DNA of 64,000 bases from Shewanella fidelis ATCC BAA-318 (GTDB lineage: Bacteria; Pseudomonadota; Gammaproteobacteria; Enterobacterales; Shewanellaceae): positions 62,001-126,000 of the forward strand of contig NZ_JADX01000004.1 in the NCBI RefSeq assembly GCF_000518605.1, read 5' to 3'. This document shows, piece after piece, positions 45,665 to 55,499 of this stretch; positions within the stretch are counted from its first letter, which is position 1; the number at the start of each line of letters is the position of its first letter. A program made the position numbers and the translations under genes. The notes below the pieces were generated by a model. It did no database searches. It saw only the letters and a list, made by a program, of their open reading frames with translations, and was not told where the DNA came from.

Positions 45665-45880
45665 TTACATCCAGCCCTGTCGCCAAATCTGCGGCTGTGT
45701 TAGCTCTCGCCAATCAATTATTGATTCTTTGCGAGTGAGAACCGCCTCTATCAAGCACAAGCTTACTTCACCATTCTCATCAAACTTCACCTTAGTGACA
45801 ATAAAGTGTTTCTGCTTGTCTTTGGGCTCAACCGCAGTCCATTTGCTGTTAAAGAGTTTCTTTGGATTAATCTTATTCAT
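45665..45880 (-). CDS. Small Trp-rich protein (TIGR02450 family)
   Basis: A 71-residue soluble protein with the TIGR02450 pattern: NPKKLFNSKWTAVEPKDKQK at the start, KHFIVTKV, then LIEAVLTRKESIIDWREL and the C-terminal WRQGWM. Its three conserved Trp regions define the family. The role is unknown. The ATG at 45880 is chosen over a TTG nine bases upstream. It is followed by no clear terminator. Confidence 0.85.
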   Translation of the reverse strand: MNKINPKKLFNSKWTAVEPKDKQKHFIVTKVKFDENGEVSLCLIEAVLTRKESIIDWRELTQPQIWRQGWM

Positions 45881-45933
45881 ATAAATCAACTACGAATGAT
45901 TTAATAATGAAGATCATTTTCGTATTCGATTAG

Positions 45934-46194
45934 TTAATTAAGCAATTCATGTTCTGGTGGTAGTTGACGGCTAATCCATAGTACAAGTTTATGTTTCATA
46001 TTCGGTCCGTCCTCTTTGTCTTTTGGTAGGGCCTGAATAAGGTTATCTTGTACTAATAGGCGATAAATGCATTCCACTTTATCTTTGGGGGAGATCCCTT
46101 TTTCAAAATCGGCAAAGCCTCTTTTTTTGGCGTAGCCAACACCAATTTCCATCGCGAGTTTCAGTAGTTGTGCATCGTGCTTTCCTGGCTTCAT
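45934..46194 (-). CDS. DUF5062 family protein
   Basis: An 86-residue soluble helical protein. The pattern LLKLAMEIGVGYAKKRGFADF, DKVECIYRLLVQDNLIQ and MKHKLVLWISRQLPP matches the DUF5062 family found in Shewanella, Vibrio and relatives. Function is unknown. It lies upstream of the Trp-rich gene on the same strand with 53 bp between them and could be co-transcribed. Confidence 0.75.
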   Translation of the reverse strand: MKPGKHDAQLLKLAMEIGVGYAKKRGFADFEKGISPKDKVECIYRLLVQDNLIQALPKDKEDGPNMKHKLVLWISRQLPPEHELLN

Positions 46195-46303
46195 ATAAAC
46201 ACTTCTCTGTCGATTGATGTAGCTCTTACGTTACCTGAAATCGTTGTGATAGCAAGTGACTTTAATCGATAATATTTGCTTAATTTTCGATGGATTATGT
46301 TAA

Positions 46304-47338
46304 TTACTGCGTACGTTGACGCTGTCGGTATTGCATAGGCGATAAGCCATACCATCGTTTAAAGGCTCGGGTAAAATTACTCGGATCTTTAAAGCCTAGA
46401 CGAAAGGAGATCTCTATAATGGTGATTTGTTGGTTTCTGATATATTTCATCGCCAACTCTTTGCGCACAAGCTCGACCTGAGCACTGAAGCTGGTACCTT
46501 CCTGTTTCAGTTTTCGCTGTAAATTACGACTGCTCATATGGAACACTTTAGCTATTTTGTCCCGGTCAGGGTTACCTAATGTCATTGCGACAGTAATTTC
46601 CTCGGTCACCTTTTTACTAAAGGAGTGTTGCTCAATCGCATCAAAATAGGCTTGAATAGCCTCGTCATTGCTTAATGCAAGTTGTCTATTTGCTGAAGGA
46701 AACGGCCGTTTTAGATCAGTATTATCGTAGAATATTTTATTGCTAGCTGCGGTATATTGAATCGGACAATTAAACAGTTGCTCGAATGCTCGTGAGTCAA
46801 ATGGCTGGCGGCGGCTGAGCTGCAACCGAATCGGTTTTACCTTTCCATGACTGACTTGAAATGCCATTAAATAGCTGGTGGCCATAAAAGCATCAATGGC
46901 TTCATCGGCATAATGCTTATTTGGGAGCTTATTAAAACACAGAGCCGAATATTGCTCTGCAACTTCAATATCCACCTCGAGTACATTACTGATGATTGTG
47001 TAATAGCGCTTTACTCTATTCCAAGCGTCTTCTAATGAATCACTGACCAATAACGAAAAACTTAGCGCATTAAAGCTAGTTGGTTGAACAAAGTTAGCGA
47101 CCTTTAATCCAATAGACTCATCACCGGTATAGGTCACTGCATGACGCCAGAGCTGAGTCATTTGTTGAATGGGTAAGCGTGCATTAGGGTCAACAAGACA
47201 AGCTCTATTAATGCCTATTTCATCTAATATTTTGTTGCTATCGATCCCTGCAGCATCAATGGTTCGACATATTGCTAACGCCCATGAAGCAATGGTTGTT
47301 GAGTTATCTTTGATGGTATTCCTGTCCTGCAAAGTCAT
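46304..47338 (-). CDS. AraC-family transcriptional regulator
   Basis: A 344-residue regulator. Residues 15-210 match the arabinose-binding-like N-terminal domain of the OruR/ArgR-type AraC branch (LPIQQMTQLWRHAVTYTGDE). The C-terminal double helix-turn-helix covers about 245-340 (MSSRNLQRKLKQEGTSF, ISFRLGFKDPSNFTRAFKRW). The start at the ATG at 47338 is chosen because the frame upstream begins with TTG and adds 24 residues with no ribosome site. It is divergent from the lipoprotein gene at 47505, the likely target. Confidence 0.9.
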   Translation of the reverse strand: MTLQDRNTIKDNSTTIASWALAICRTIDAAGIDSNKILDEIGINRACLVDPNARLPIQQMTQLWRHAVTYTGDESIGLKVANFVQPTSFNALSFSLLVSDSLEDAWNRVKRYYTIISNVLEVDIEVAEQYSALCFNKLPNKHYADEAIDAFMATSYLMAFQVSHGKVKPIRLQLSRRQPFDSRAFEQLFNCPIQYTAASNKIFYDNTDLKRPFPSANRQLALSNDEAIQAYFDAIEQHSFSKKVTEEITVAMTLGNPDRDKIAKVFHMSSRNLQRKLKQEGTSFSAQVELVRKELAMKYIRNQQITIIEISFRLGFKDPSNFTRAFKRWYGLSPMQYRQRQRTQ

Positions 47339-47504
47339 AAACCTGTCTCTAACCGACCATAAATCACTGATTGCTTGCTTTAGGTTACAAATAATGGGGC
47401 TTAAGCTCAATCTTTATCCAATATACAGTTAATCAGACATAATTGGATTTGTATCGGGCATTAAGAGAGAGGCGTGCTGCCGAGTAAATTAATAAGGAAT
47501 AATA

Positions 47505-48866
47505 ATGAAAAGTTACTCATTTCTATCAACAAGGCGATTAGCCAAGAGCTTAGCTACTGTTTTAGGTTGCTTGTCTGTAGCATTACTTGCTGGCTGTGAC
47601 AGCGACTCTGGAGCTGAAGAACTAGGTAAGCAGATTGAGCCAAGCGCCTGTTTTTGGGTTGGTCCTTATAACATAGACCATCCAGATCGTAATTTTGCTT
47701 ACCCGGATACTGGCGCTAATTACTGGCATGCAGGATACATTTTACCAGAGGGAGCTAGCCTGACCTTGCACGGCGAGTACCCATATGCTCGTTATATTTC
47801 GCTTAATAGCTATCGTGCAGATACTTCACCAGCAACAGCGATAACAGACAATCAAATTTTGCCTGATGAGGGCTCTTATAATCCATTTTTACAGGGAGCT
47901 GAACGACAAAAGCTGCAACGAGAGTTCACTTTAACTCTTGCTCAAGGGGAGCCTGATGGCGAGATCCCTGCAAATACCCTGTACGATTACGCCAGCCTTG
48001 GTAATAAGGCGGTGCTGATTTACAGAGTATACGTTGCTGATGATGGCCGCGATGGTCAAGGTGGAGTCGGGTTACCGGCGGTTGAGTTAACCCTATCAAC
48101 AGGCGAGCAGCTCTATGGCCAACAAGCTTGTGACGCGCTGCAAGTCGACACTGATAATCTAGCAATTCCACTGGTGCCTAAAGAAACTTATGCCAAGATC
48201 CGCTCAAACCCAGCATTTGACCCCGCTAAAAGCCCTGCTGTTTGGCGCGCGGCATATAATGGCGCTTTTGGGTTGCAGTGTAATTTTTTAGGCCAATGTG
48301 GTGGTGAGCCAAAGCGTCAAGTGAATTATTACGCTAATGCTGATAACCAATACGTAAGTACTTTTTTAGACACTCGTTTAGGAGAGGTGGCAGTAACAAG
48401 AGGTAAATTACCAAAGGTGCCGAATACATTAGCTGCAGATAGCATATTCGATGAAGTTGATTCGCAAATGCGCTATTGGTCAATTTGTCAGAACGAATAC
48501 TACTCGCAAGTGGTTACCGCATGCCTATTTGATGAGCAGCTGATTACTGACGAAGAGGGCTACTACACTGTGGTCACGAGTCCCGGAGCGACTAAACCAA
48601 GTAACGCGAGCATTGAATGTGGATACAACTATTTACCTTGGACTGAACAAGGTGATGGCTTTGGCCGCGTGGTGGAAGGAGGATCGAATAAGCTTAATGA
48701 AGCCTTACTCATAGTGCGGAATATGTTACCAAAAGCCGACTTTGCTGAAGCGATCCAAAATACTCAGCGTCCAGGTGATGAGTTCGCGATAATGGCAGAG
48801 TATTTACCCACAACTGAATATATGTCCCAAGCTGATTTTGAGGCTTTGGGTTGTAATAGCAATTAG
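47505..48866 (+). CDS. Large lipoprotein of unknown function
   Basis: A 453-residue lipoprotein: basic N-terminus, hydrophobic stretch, and lipobox LLAGC with the acylated Cys at 31. The mature part starts DSDSGAEELG. It has a beta-rich look, with YPYARYISLNSYRADTSPAT near residue 95 and many Cys near the end, and no domain I can name with confidence. Residues 80-110 recall DUF1214/DUF1254-type proteins, which is weak. With Asp rather than Ser after the Cys, the +2 rule would favour inner-membrane retention, though this varies by species. AraC lies divergent, 166 bp away. A ribosome site AAGGA precedes the ATG. Confidence 0.7.
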   Translation: MKSYSFLSTRRLAKSLATVLGCLSVALLAGCDSDSGAEELGKQIEPSACFWVGPYNIDHPDRNFAYPDTGANYWHAGYILPEGASLTLHGEYPYARYISLNSYRADTSPATAITDNQILPDEGSYNPFLQGAERQKLQREFTLTLAQGEPDGEIPANTLYDYASLGNKAVLIYRVYVADDGRDGQGGVGLPAVELTLSTGEQLYGQQACDALQVDTDNLAIPLVPKETYAKIRSNPAFDPAKSPAVWRAAYNGAFGLQCNFLGQCGGEPKRQVNYYANADNQYVSTFLDTRLGEVAVTRGKLPKVPNTLAADSIFDEVDSQMRYWSICQNEYYSQVVTACLFDEQLITDEEGYYTVVTSPGATKPSNASIECGYNYLPWTEQGDGFGRVVEGGSNKLNEALLIVRNMLPKADFAEAIQNTQRPGDEFAIMAEYLPTTEYMSQADFEALGCNSN

Positions 48867-48883
48867 CATAAGAAGTTGTTCTA

Positions 48884-48995
48884 GTCAGAGCGATTTTGGC
48901 AATCTAATTGAAGGCGAATAACTGAATCAATGGTTGCTCCCTTGTGAAGTTATTCAACGCAGAAGTAGGCAGCTAAAAACGCTCCAGAATGGCGA
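48884..48995 (-). repeat. Partial copy of the MITE-like element at 8286-8551
   Basis: Read on the minus strand, this stretch begins with CGCCATTCTGGAGCGTTTTT and ends with a gene-free segment near GCTCTGAC. It matches the right half of the element at 8411-8523 with scattered differences and small indels. The terminal repeat and left half are missing, so it is a decayed or truncated copy. Confidence 0.75.
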
Positions 48996-49015
48996 CCAAA
49001 TCTTTTTAGTAATAC

Positions 49016-49046
49016 AAAAAACCACCTCAACTGAGGTGGTTTTTTA
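49016..49046. terminator. Bidirectional terminator between the lipoprotein gene and the nap operon
   Basis: ACCACCTC-AACT-GAGGTGGT hairpin with A run on the left and T run on the right. It ends the minus-strand nap operon and can also serve the plus-strand lipoprotein gene. Confidence 0.9.
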
Positions 49047-49067
49047 TGTTTTAAAACAAGTTAGCGC

Positions 49068-49493
49068 TTACTGAGCTGAGAAGTCATTTTCAATTAGTTG
49101 CTGCTTGTTTTCAGCTTGCGGCGTGTGACATTGAGTACAGTTGTAGTACTCATTGTTTAGCTTACCATCAGCTAACATATGTGATGGGTCAACAGCGGTA
49201 GCCTTCATACGCTTAGCTTTCGCCGGGCTATGGCAGCTGATACAACCGTTACGCTTGAGCGTAATTGGGTAATCAGCTTTGTGCGGGATCATCGGTGGTT
49301 GATGTACAAAAGTACGTTCAATTGATTTACCACGCTTTGGATAAAGCGGCGCTGGATCGGCTGCACGAACATCGGTGATCTCAGATTTGCCAAGAGAGCT
49401 GACGTTTACAGGATCGGCTTGAGTGTTTGCTTGCTGACCAGAGCAAGCACTAAGCGCCATAACTAGCGCGACTAAGGTGAGTACTTTTTTCAT
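49068..49493 (-). CDS. napB: Periplasmic nitrate reductase cytochrome subunit NapB
   Basis: A 141-residue di-haem c-type cytochrome that hands electrons to NapA. Haem motifs are CISCH (84-88) and CTQCH (119-123). The conserved stretch FVHQPPMIPHK is present, with likely distal ligand His residues. The start overlaps the napH stop as ATGA (49490-49493), replacing a longer frame that lacks a signal peptide. The signal sequence ends VMALSAC, which fits a lipobox with Cys17, so this NapB could be a lipoprotein, unlike the usual soluble one. It is the last gene of napDAGHB. Confidence 0.92.
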   Translation of the reverse strand: MKKVLTLVALVMALSACSGQQANTQADPVNVSSLGKSEITDVRAADPAPLYPKRGKSIERTFVHQPPMIPHKADYPITLKRNGCISCHSPAKAKRMKATAVDPSHMLADGKLNNEYYNCTQCHTPQAENKQQLIENDFSAQ

Positions 49494-50398
49494 TGGTTGT
49501 TCTCCGCCTTTGGGGCAATTCGATTTTGATTTTTTCGATTCTGAAACTGGAAAACGCGTTGGGCACAAACATCGATACAACGGCCGCATTGAGTACAATC
49601 ACTACTGGTAATCATAGGTTGTTTACCTTTAAGAGCAGGTTTTAACACCTGTCTTTCAGGGCATACAACAAAACAATCCATGCAGTTATCGCAATCTTTT
49701 GCATTTACAGCTGATACTTTTATCGGACTTACTTTGCCTATTAAGCCAAAGAGTGCGCCAGTAGGGCACAAATGCCCGCACCATGCTCGCTCACTGATAA
49801 ATAGATCCAGTAAAAAGATGGCTGCCAAGATCCATAAGCCGCTACCTGCACCAAATAGCGCGGCGCGGTAAATGACCGGAACTGGGTTAACCCACTCCCA
49901 TACTGTTAGGCCTGTTACTATTGGCAAAAACAGTACGAGAGCAAGCAGGTAGTAACGTAAGTTTCTTGGCATCTCTGAGGTGCGAGGCAAGTTCAATTTA
50001 CGTCGTAACCAGCTGGCAAGATCTGTCACCATGTTTACTGGGCAGAGCCAACTGCAAAACACTCGGCCACCTAATACTGCGTAAAACAGTGCAATAATAG
50101 CGGCACCAAGCACTAAGCTAAGCTCGGGTAAGTGGCCTGTCAGTAGCACTTGCAAGGTTGCAAGTGGATCGGACAAAGGCACAACGCCAAAGAGTTCACT
50201 GGCAGAAAGGTTGCCTTTAAGCAGCCAAACGCCAGCCCACGTTGCGATGAAAGGGCTTAGGGCAAACAAGGCAAATACACAGACTTGGCTGATACGGCGT
50301 AAGAACAGGAACTTGTGGGCGCGCCACCAGCCTAATTCTTTAATTGCCGCGTTAGCAAAGCCATGTGTTGTCGGTTTTTGCTTTAGTGTTTGGCTCAT
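49490..50398 (-). CDS. napH: Quinol dehydrogenase membrane component NapH
   Basis: A 302-residue inner-membrane iron-sulfur protein that, with NapG, moves electrons from quinol to NapA/NapB. Four to five membrane segments lie in residues 30-215 and carry the paired motifs CSWLCP and CGHLCP. Two cytoplasmic 4Fe-4S motifs follow: [12 protein letters not shown] and [12 protein letters not shown]. The start overlaps napG by four bases, and the end overlaps napB by four. NapGH replaces NapC in this operon. Confidence 0.94.
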   Translation of the reverse strand: MSQTLKQKPTTHGFANAAIKELGWWRAHKFLFLRRISQVCVFALFALSPFIATWAGVWLLKGNLSASELFGVVPLSDPLATLQVLLTGHLPELSLVLGAAIIALFYAVLGGRVFCSWLCPVNMVTDLASWLRRKLNLPRTSEMPRNLRYYLLALVLFLPIVTGLTVWEWVNPVPVIYRAALFGAGSGLWILAAIFLLDLFISERAWCGHLCPTGALFGLIGKVSPIKVSAVNAKDCDNCMDCFVVCPERQVLKPALKGKQPMITSSDCTQCGRCIDVCAQRVFQFQNRKNQNRIAPKAENNQ

Positions 50399-51129
50399 AA
50401 TGCAAGCCCCTTGTTTAACATCTCAAGCGTGGTCTCTTCGGTGTTGATATAAGTATCGTGTGCGGCAGTTTTACCAACAGCAATATGAGTCGGTAGCACT
50501 TTGATTGCAGCTTGCTCAAGCACGCAAGCATGTTCACATTTACCACAGCCGGTACAGCTATCGCTATTGACTGTAGGTAAGAACATAGCGTGGTGGCCAC
50601 TGCGTTCATTGTGCTGCATTTCAAGGGTGATTGCGTCATCAATTAGCGGGCAGACCCGATAACAAACATCGCAACGCAAGCCTTTAAAGTTAAGGCAATT
50701 TTTCTCATCTATTAGTACTGCAACCCCCATTTTGGCGTCTTCAATATCCGTTAAAGCATGATCCAGCGAGCCCGATGGGCAAGCTTTTACACAAGGGATA
50801 TCTTCACACATCTCACAAGGGATACTGCGGGCGGTAAAGTAGGGCGTCCCCGTAGGTACACCTTCAAACCAGCGTGCTAGTTTGAGGGTATCGTAAGGGC
50901 ACGCATCTACACACAAACCGCAGCGTACACAGGCTGAGAGAAAATCGTTTTCACTTAATGCACCTGGCGGTCGAATCGCGAGCGGGTCTAACTTGCTTGA
51001 TTGCTTAGCAACAGCTGTTAACCCCATTCCTAGTAAGCCCATTGCACAGCTAGCTTTTGCCGTAGTGGCTAAAAACTGACGGCGATTGACGCCTTTGGCT
51101 GTGACCTTACTTTGATTGACCGTACTCAT
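50395..51129 (-). CDS. napG: Ferredoxin-type protein NapG
   Basis: A 244-residue periplasmic iron-sulfur protein exported by Tat ([13 protein letters not shown] near residue 15). Four 4Fe-4S motifs are present: [35 protein letters not shown] (with an extra upstream Cys) and [12 protein letters not shown]. It works with NapH to relay electrons to the catalytic subunit. The gap to napA is 59 bp, and the overlap with napH is four bases. Confidence 0.94.
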   Translation of the reverse strand: MSTVNQSKVTAKGVNRRQFLATTAKASCAMGLLGMGLTAVAKQSSKLDPLAIRPPGALSENDFLSACVRCGLCVDACPYDTLKLARWFEGVPTGTPYFTARSIPCEMCEDIPCVKACPSGSLDHALTDIEDAKMGVAVLIDEKNCLNFKGLRCDVCYRVCPLIDDAITLEMQHNERSGHHAMFLPTVNSDSCTGCGKCEHACVLEQAAIKVLPTHIAVGKTAAHDTYINTEETTLEMLNKGLAL

Positions 51130-51188
51130 TTGCGTTAATGTTCTCCGCTTTTGCTCAAGCGATTAAAGTTAAGTTTGTTAATGAGAGC

Positions 51189-53669
51189 CTAAGCTTTCAT
51201 TACTTTTACTGGACACTTCTTGAAGTCTGTCTCTTTTGACAGCGGATCAGTTGCATCAAGTATTAACTTGTTGACCAGCTGGCGCGCATCGAAGAATGGC
51301 ATAAACGCCACGCCTCTTGGCGGCTTGTTACGGCCCTTAGTTTCAACACGGGTTTTTACTTCGCCACGAGGGGAAGCCACAATCACTTCATCACCACGTT
51401 TTAGGCCACGAGCTTTAGCATCTTCAGGATGCATAAAGATCTGCGCATCTGGGTAAGCGCGATATAGCTCAGGTACACGCGCGGTCATTGACGCAGTGTG
51501 CCAGTGCTCAAGTACACGACCGGTAGATAACCAGATATCGTATTCTGAATTTGGCTCTTCAGCGGCTGGCTCAAATGGCAATGCGAAAATAACTGCTTTG
51601 CCGTCTGGCTTACCGTAGAAGTCAAACTCAGCGCCATCTTTCACATATGGGTCGCCTTTTGAGAAACGACGTAAGGTTTCTTTACCGTCAACAACAGGCC
51701 AGCGCAGGCCGCGTGTTTCATGGTAAGCATCAAAATCAGCTAAGTCGTGGGCATGACCGCGACCAAACTGAGCATATTCTTCGAATAGACCTTTTTGTAC
51801 GTAGAAACCAAATGCGTCAGCTTCGTCGTTAAATTCGCCCTTACAATCGCTTGTTGGGAATTTATTCACTACGCCATTGGCATAAAGCACATCAAATAAT
51901 GTTTTATCTGCAAGTTCAGGCTTTTTAGCAACCAGTTCTGCAGGCCAAACTTCAGACACTTTAAAGCGCTTTGAGAATTCCATTAGCTGCCAAAGATCAG
52001 ATTTGGCACCTTCAGGCGCTTTCACTTGTTGATGCCACATGTGAGTACGGCGTTCTGCGTTACCGTATGCACCCTCTTTTTCCACCCACATAGCGGTTGG
52101 TAAGATCAGGTCAGCTGCAGTTGCAGTTACTGTTGGATATGGATCAGATACCACGATGAAGTTTTCTGGGTTACGGAAGCCCGGGTACATTTCATCGTTA
52201 ATGTTTGGACCTGCTTGCATATTGTTAGTACACATAGTCCAGTAACAATTTAGCTTGCCATCTTTAAGCATACGGCTTTGCAGTACAGCGTGGTAACCCG
52301 GTTTTGGCGGAATGGTGCCTTCAGGTAGTTGCCAAAGTTTTTCAGCAATTGCACGGTGCTTAGGATTTGCTACTACCATGTCTGCTGGCAGACGGTGAGC
52401 AAAGGTACCCACTTCACGTGCTGTACCACACGCTGATGGCTGGCCTGTTAACGAGAACGGGCTATTACCAGGAGTGGCGATCTTACCGGTTAACAAGTGG
52501 ATGTTGTAAAGCATGTTGTTAGCCCACACACCACGGGTGTGTTGGTTAATGCCCATGGTCCACAAGCTCATCATTTTCACGTTTGGATCAGCGTAAGCTT
52601 TAGCCATAAGCTCTAGCTTTTCTGGCTCGACGCCACTCATTTCAGCTGCGTACTCAAGCGTGTAAGTGCTTACGAATTTTGCATACTCATCAAAGCTGAT
52701 TGGTGAGAATTTACCGTTACCTGGGTTTTTAGCTTTCTTCTCAAGCGGGTGATCAGGACGCAAACCGTAACCGATATCGTCAACACCTAAAGCAAACTTA
52801 GTGTGTTTGTTTACGAAGTCTTTGTTCACTGCATCGTTTTGAATGATGTAGTTAGCAATGTAGTTAAGGATCACTAAGTCTGATTGCGGACGGAACACCA
52901 TCGCGTTATCAGCTAAGTCAAAGCTACGGTTTTCGAAAGTCGATAATACGTGTACGCGACTGTTTGGATTGCTCAAACGGCGATCTGATAGACGTGCCCA
53001 AAGAATAGGGTGCATCTCAGCCATGTTGGCACCCCAAAGTACGAATTGATCAGCAGCCTCTAAGTCGTCATAACAACCCATTGGCTCATCGATACCAAAA
53101 GTACGCATAAAGCCCACTACCGCAGAAGCCATACAGTGACGCGCATTCGGATCGATGTTGTTAGTTAAGAAACCAGCTTTGTGAAGTTTAGAAGCAGCAT
53201 AACCTTCCCAAACAGTCCATTGGCCTGAACCGAACATACCAATAGCGGTTGGACCTTTGGTTTTTAGGGTGTGTTTCCACTTCTCAGCCATGATGTCAAA
53301 GGCACTATCCCAGCTAATTGGGGTGAACTCACCTTCTTTATCGTATTGACCATCTTTCATACGCAGTAGCGGTGTAGTTAGACGATCCTTACCGTACATA
53401 ATTTTTGAAAGGAAGTAGCCTTTAATACAGTTAAGGCCTTTGTTTACAGGGCTTTCAGGGTCACCTTTGGTTGCAACCACTTTGCCATTGTCTGTACCCA
53501 CAAGAACACTACAACCTACGCCACAAAAACGGCAAGGTGCTTTGTCCCACTTGATGCTATCTTTTTGCTCTGCAGCTTCGACTATCTTAACTGGCAGAGT
53601 TGCGCCTACGGCTGTTGCTGCTGCAACGGCGGCGTTGGCCTTTAGAAACTCGCGACGGCTAATGCTCAT
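51189..53669 (-). CDS. napA: Periplasmic nitrate reductase catalytic subunit NapA
   Basis: An 826-residue molybdoenzyme that reduces nitrate to nitrite in the periplasm. It carries a twin-arginine signal ([15 protein letters not shown]). The 4Fe-4S cluster is bound by CRFCGVGC (Cys46, Cys49, Cys53) and Cys81 (LNCIKG). Cys179 in ARHCMAS is the expected molybdenum ligand. Molybdopterin-binding segments run to the C-terminus. The ATG at 53669 with GAGG upstream overlaps the last codons of napD, so translation is coupled. Length is typical. Confidence 0.97.
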   Translation of the reverse strand: MSISRREFLKANAAVAAATAVGATLPVKIVEAAEQKDSIKWDKAPCRFCGVGCSVLVGTDNGKVVATKGDPESPVNKGLNCIKGYFLSKIMYGKDRLTTPLLRMKDGQYDKEGEFTPISWDSAFDIMAEKWKHTLKTKGPTAIGMFGSGQWTVWEGYAASKLHKAGFLTNNIDPNARHCMASAVVGFMRTFGIDEPMGCYDDLEAADQFVLWGANMAEMHPILWARLSDRRLSNPNSRVHVLSTFENRSFDLADNAMVFRPQSDLVILNYIANYIIQNDAVNKDFVNKHTKFALGVDDIGYGLRPDHPLEKKAKNPGNGKFSPISFDEYAKFVSTYTLEYAAEMSGVEPEKLELMAKAYADPNVKMMSLWTMGINQHTRGVWANNMLYNIHLLTGKIATPGNSPFSLTGQPSACGTAREVGTFAHRLPADMVVANPKHRAIAEKLWQLPEGTIPPKPGYHAVLQSRMLKDGKLNCYWTMCTNNMQAGPNINDEMYPGFRNPENFIVVSDPYPTVTATAADLILPTAMWVEKEGAYGNAERRTHMWHQQVKAPEGAKSDLWQLMEFSKRFKVSEVWPAELVAKKPELADKTLFDVLYANGVVNKFPTSDCKGEFNDEADAFGFYVQKGLFEEYAQFGRGHAHDLADFDAYHETRGLRWPVVDGKETLRRFSKGDPYVKDGAEFDFYGKPDGKAVIFALPFEPAAEEPNSEYDIWLSTGRVLEHWHTASMTARVPELYRAYPDAQIFMHPEDAKARGLKRGDEVIVASPRGEVKTRVETKGRNKPPRGVAFMPFFDARQLVNKLILDATDPLSKETDFKKCPVKVMKA

Positions 53670-53934
53670 GGTGTTCCTCACTCTTATTTTCTACTGGATC
53701 GACTTGATGATAAATTAGACTGCTATTAAGCACGCCTTCAAGGGCGTTAATTGCTTCAACGCTATCGAGGATGGCTCGTTGGGTATCACCTTCAATAGTG
53801 ACCACAAACTTACCTTCTTCAGTAACGGCATGGATTTCGGTGCCAGTCATTGCAGAAATATTGCTGTTTACCTCTGCGACAGCATGGGGCGCAGAGTGAA
53901 CGACTAAGCTGGTAATATGAAATTCTTGGCTCAT
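53659..53934 (-). CDS. napD: NapA signal-peptide chaperone NapD
   Basis: A 91-residue cytoplasmic protein of the NapD family. It binds the Tat signal of NapA and holds back export until the cofactor is inserted. The pattern [17 protein letters not shown], then [15 protein letters not shown], is typical. The C-terminus is His/Glu-rich (EEHHEH). AGAAGG precedes the ATG. It is the first gene of napDAGHB, the arrangement called NAP-beta in Shewanella. napE, napC and napF are absent. Confidence 0.92.
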   Translation of the reverse strand: MSQEFHITSLVVHSAPHAVAEVNSNISAMTGTEIHAVTEEGKFVVTIEGDTQRAILDSVEAINALEGVLNSSLIYHQVDPVENKSEEHHEH

Positions 53935-54037
53935 CTGTTTACCTTCTATTATTTAGCAAGTAACACCACATCGAACTAGCGTCATTGTTACTTACCAAGG
54001 TTTATCTTGAGTCTAGACCTCATGAAAATTGTGGGTA

Positions 54038-54053
54038 TACCTCACAAGAGGTA
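54038..54053 (-). promoter_or_regulatory. NarP-type 7-2-7 binding site upstream of napD
   Basis: TACCTCA-CA-AGAGGTA is a near-perfect inverted pair of NarL/NarP heptamers with the two-base spacing that NarP requires. Its centre lies about 111 bp upstream of the napD start. NarQ-NarP control by nitrate or nitrite is inferred. Confidence 0.75.
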
Positions 54054-54089
54054 ATGGTAGTTTTTGTAGACCAAGATCAACTTTTTGGA

Positions 54090-54105
54090 GGTGATCTAGC
54101 TCTCA
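54090..54105 (-). promoter_or_regulatory. CRP-like site upstream of the NarP site
   Basis: GGTGA-TCTAGC-TCTCA resembles TGTGA-N6-TCACA with two mismatches. A second partial site, TTGATCTTGGTCTAC on the minus strand (about 54065-54079), has one good FNR half. Either could carry CRP control of nap. Confidence 0.45.
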
Positions 54106-54380
54106 AATTGACTAATAAATAGTAGGCTGCTGTTTGAAAATTGTCCATTTAAAATGTTAGCTTGCGCTACATTAAAAGTTTAGATTATTCAAAAGCTTGC
54201 TTGTTGAGAACAGTTCTTATTTGGCGGAGGTGCTAATAGAATATTCTGTTGCCTTGACGTATAAATATGAGTGAAAACACAAGGATATTTTCGCGATGTT
54301 GGCTAGCGTAAAATGCGGCAGTGACAAAGATGGGGACAAAAGATCTGTCCCATAAGGAATAGGCTAGACAAGGGGGATTA

Positions 54381-55499
54381 TTAGTAACCCGTAAGCTCCA
54401 TATAGCCAAGACCAGAGTGGCTGCCAGATATTTGAATTGGCCCTTCCCAATAGGGAATCGATAGTGGCATGTTAGCGTCATCGTTAAGCGCTTTGGTCGA
54501 TATTGCTATTGCTTGCGAAGGAATGCTGATCTCCCAAGCCACAGGATAACGACCAGAGCTGGTTTGCTGCCAAGCAGTGGCAGTCATTGAGATCTGGTCG
54601 CTACTAATAAGTGTACCGCTACCGTCTGGATACATGCGTTTCGCGCTAAAAAAATCTTGTTGCTTGCCGCTGTTATCTCTTAACTGAAACAGCATCAAAG
54701 CTGAGCCATCATTGAGCCTGAGTGCAAACCAATCCCAACCTTGTTGAGTCTTAGATAAAAACTGTGAGCTCCATTCTCTATCTAGCCAAGCGTCACCGCT
54801 TACCCTGATTAATTCTCCTTGGTGCTCTATCGTGCCGCTAACTTTTATAAATGGCTGACTATAGTAGTAGCTTGCCACTGTGCCACTCGCATTCTTGCGG
54901 CTATAACCCGCATCACCTTGTAACTGAAATGGTGCTTGGCTATCAAGTTTCAGCTGATAATTAAAGTCTGCAGTGGTTACCTTGAGCGTTGCTGGAAATA
55001 GATGTTGATCATCACTACGCCACTGCCAGTCATCTTGCTGGATAATGAGAGGGTTTGCTTGAGTCCCTGATAAATTGTCGTGTCCTCGAGACCATCTTTC
55101 TGCGGCTAGGTGCTCAGTTTTTGTGGTGATGGCAGTGTGTGACATATAAAGTTGCTGCGTCTGCCAGCTGTTTGTCTGGGTTACAGGCTTCTCAACTGTT
55201 GCTGTTGTTTTCGGTGGTGCTAAGGCGATGCGAAATTGTGTCCACTGCAACCCTAGCTGCTCACCGCTTGCGGTTGTAAGGTTAGCGGTTAAATACCACC
55301 ACTCTTGGCGAAAACCGTTGTGAGCTTGATGGTCTTCTGGGAAGCTCAAGGTTACACCTGGCACAACCGGACTATAGCCCTTAATGTCACCATCAAGTAG
55401 CTGTCCCATACCAGTCGTATGTTGTTCGCTTTTGTTAAAACAGCCACTCAGTAAGATGCAGGACAGCAGAGCGAGTTGCGCATAATAAACGGGCTTCAT
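54381..55499 (-). CDS. AttH-like lipocalin-domain lipoprotein
   Basis: A 372-residue lipoprotein with lipobox LLSGC (Cys20). The mature part has the AttH/CrtC-like (hydroxyneurosporene-synthase-type) lipocalin fold: FRQEWWYLTANL, GLQWTQFRIAL, DAWLDREWSSQFL and GWDWFALRLNDGSALMLFQLR. Such proteins follow an ABC exporter of the attEFGH type. It overlaps the permease gene by four bases (ATGA). It probably binds a hydrophobic cargo in the periplasm; the cargo is unknown. It is not a carotenoid enzyme in this context. Confidence 0.88.
   Translation of the reverse strand: MKPVYYAQLALLSCILLSGCFNKSEQHTTGMGQLLDGDIKGYSPVVPGVTLSFPEDHQAHNGFRQEWWYLTANLTTASGEQLGLQWTQFRIALAPPKTTATVEKPVTQTNSWQTQQLYMSHTAITTKTEHLAAERWSRGHDNLSGTQANPLIIQQDDWQWRSDDQHLFPATLKVTTADFNYQLKLDSQAPFQLQGDAGYSRKNASGTVASYYYSQPFIKVSGTIEHQGELIRVSGDAWLDREWSSQFLSKTQQGWDWFALRLNDGSALMLFQLRDNSGKQQDFFSAKRMYPDGSGTLISSDQISMTATAWQQTSSGRYPVAWEISIPSQAIAISTKALNDDANMPLSIPYWEGPIQISGSHSGLGYMELTGY

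Larger units (their letters stand above)
53935..54380. other. nap promoter region and downstream gap of the AttH-like gene
   Basis: These 446 bp hold the nap regulatory sites near 54038-54105 and a stem GGGACA/TGTCCC (54333-54351) without a T run. No credible gene was seen, although a minus-strand frame at 54233-54481 overlaps the lipoprotein gene. Confidence 0.5.

Noticed and set aside
43431..48866. A genomic island spanning the small orphan genes
   Set aside because: No integrase, no tRNA boundary, no direct repeats and no obvious change in base composition were seen. DUF5062 and the Trp-rich gene are normal conserved genes.
54333..54351. Stem GGGACA/TGTCCC as terminator of the exporter operon
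   Set aside because: The stem is only six bp and no T run follows on the minus strand.
54233..54481. 82-residue minus-strand frame near the end of the AttH-like gene
   Set aside because: It overlaps the lipoprotein gene in another frame and has no ribosome site or recognisable content.
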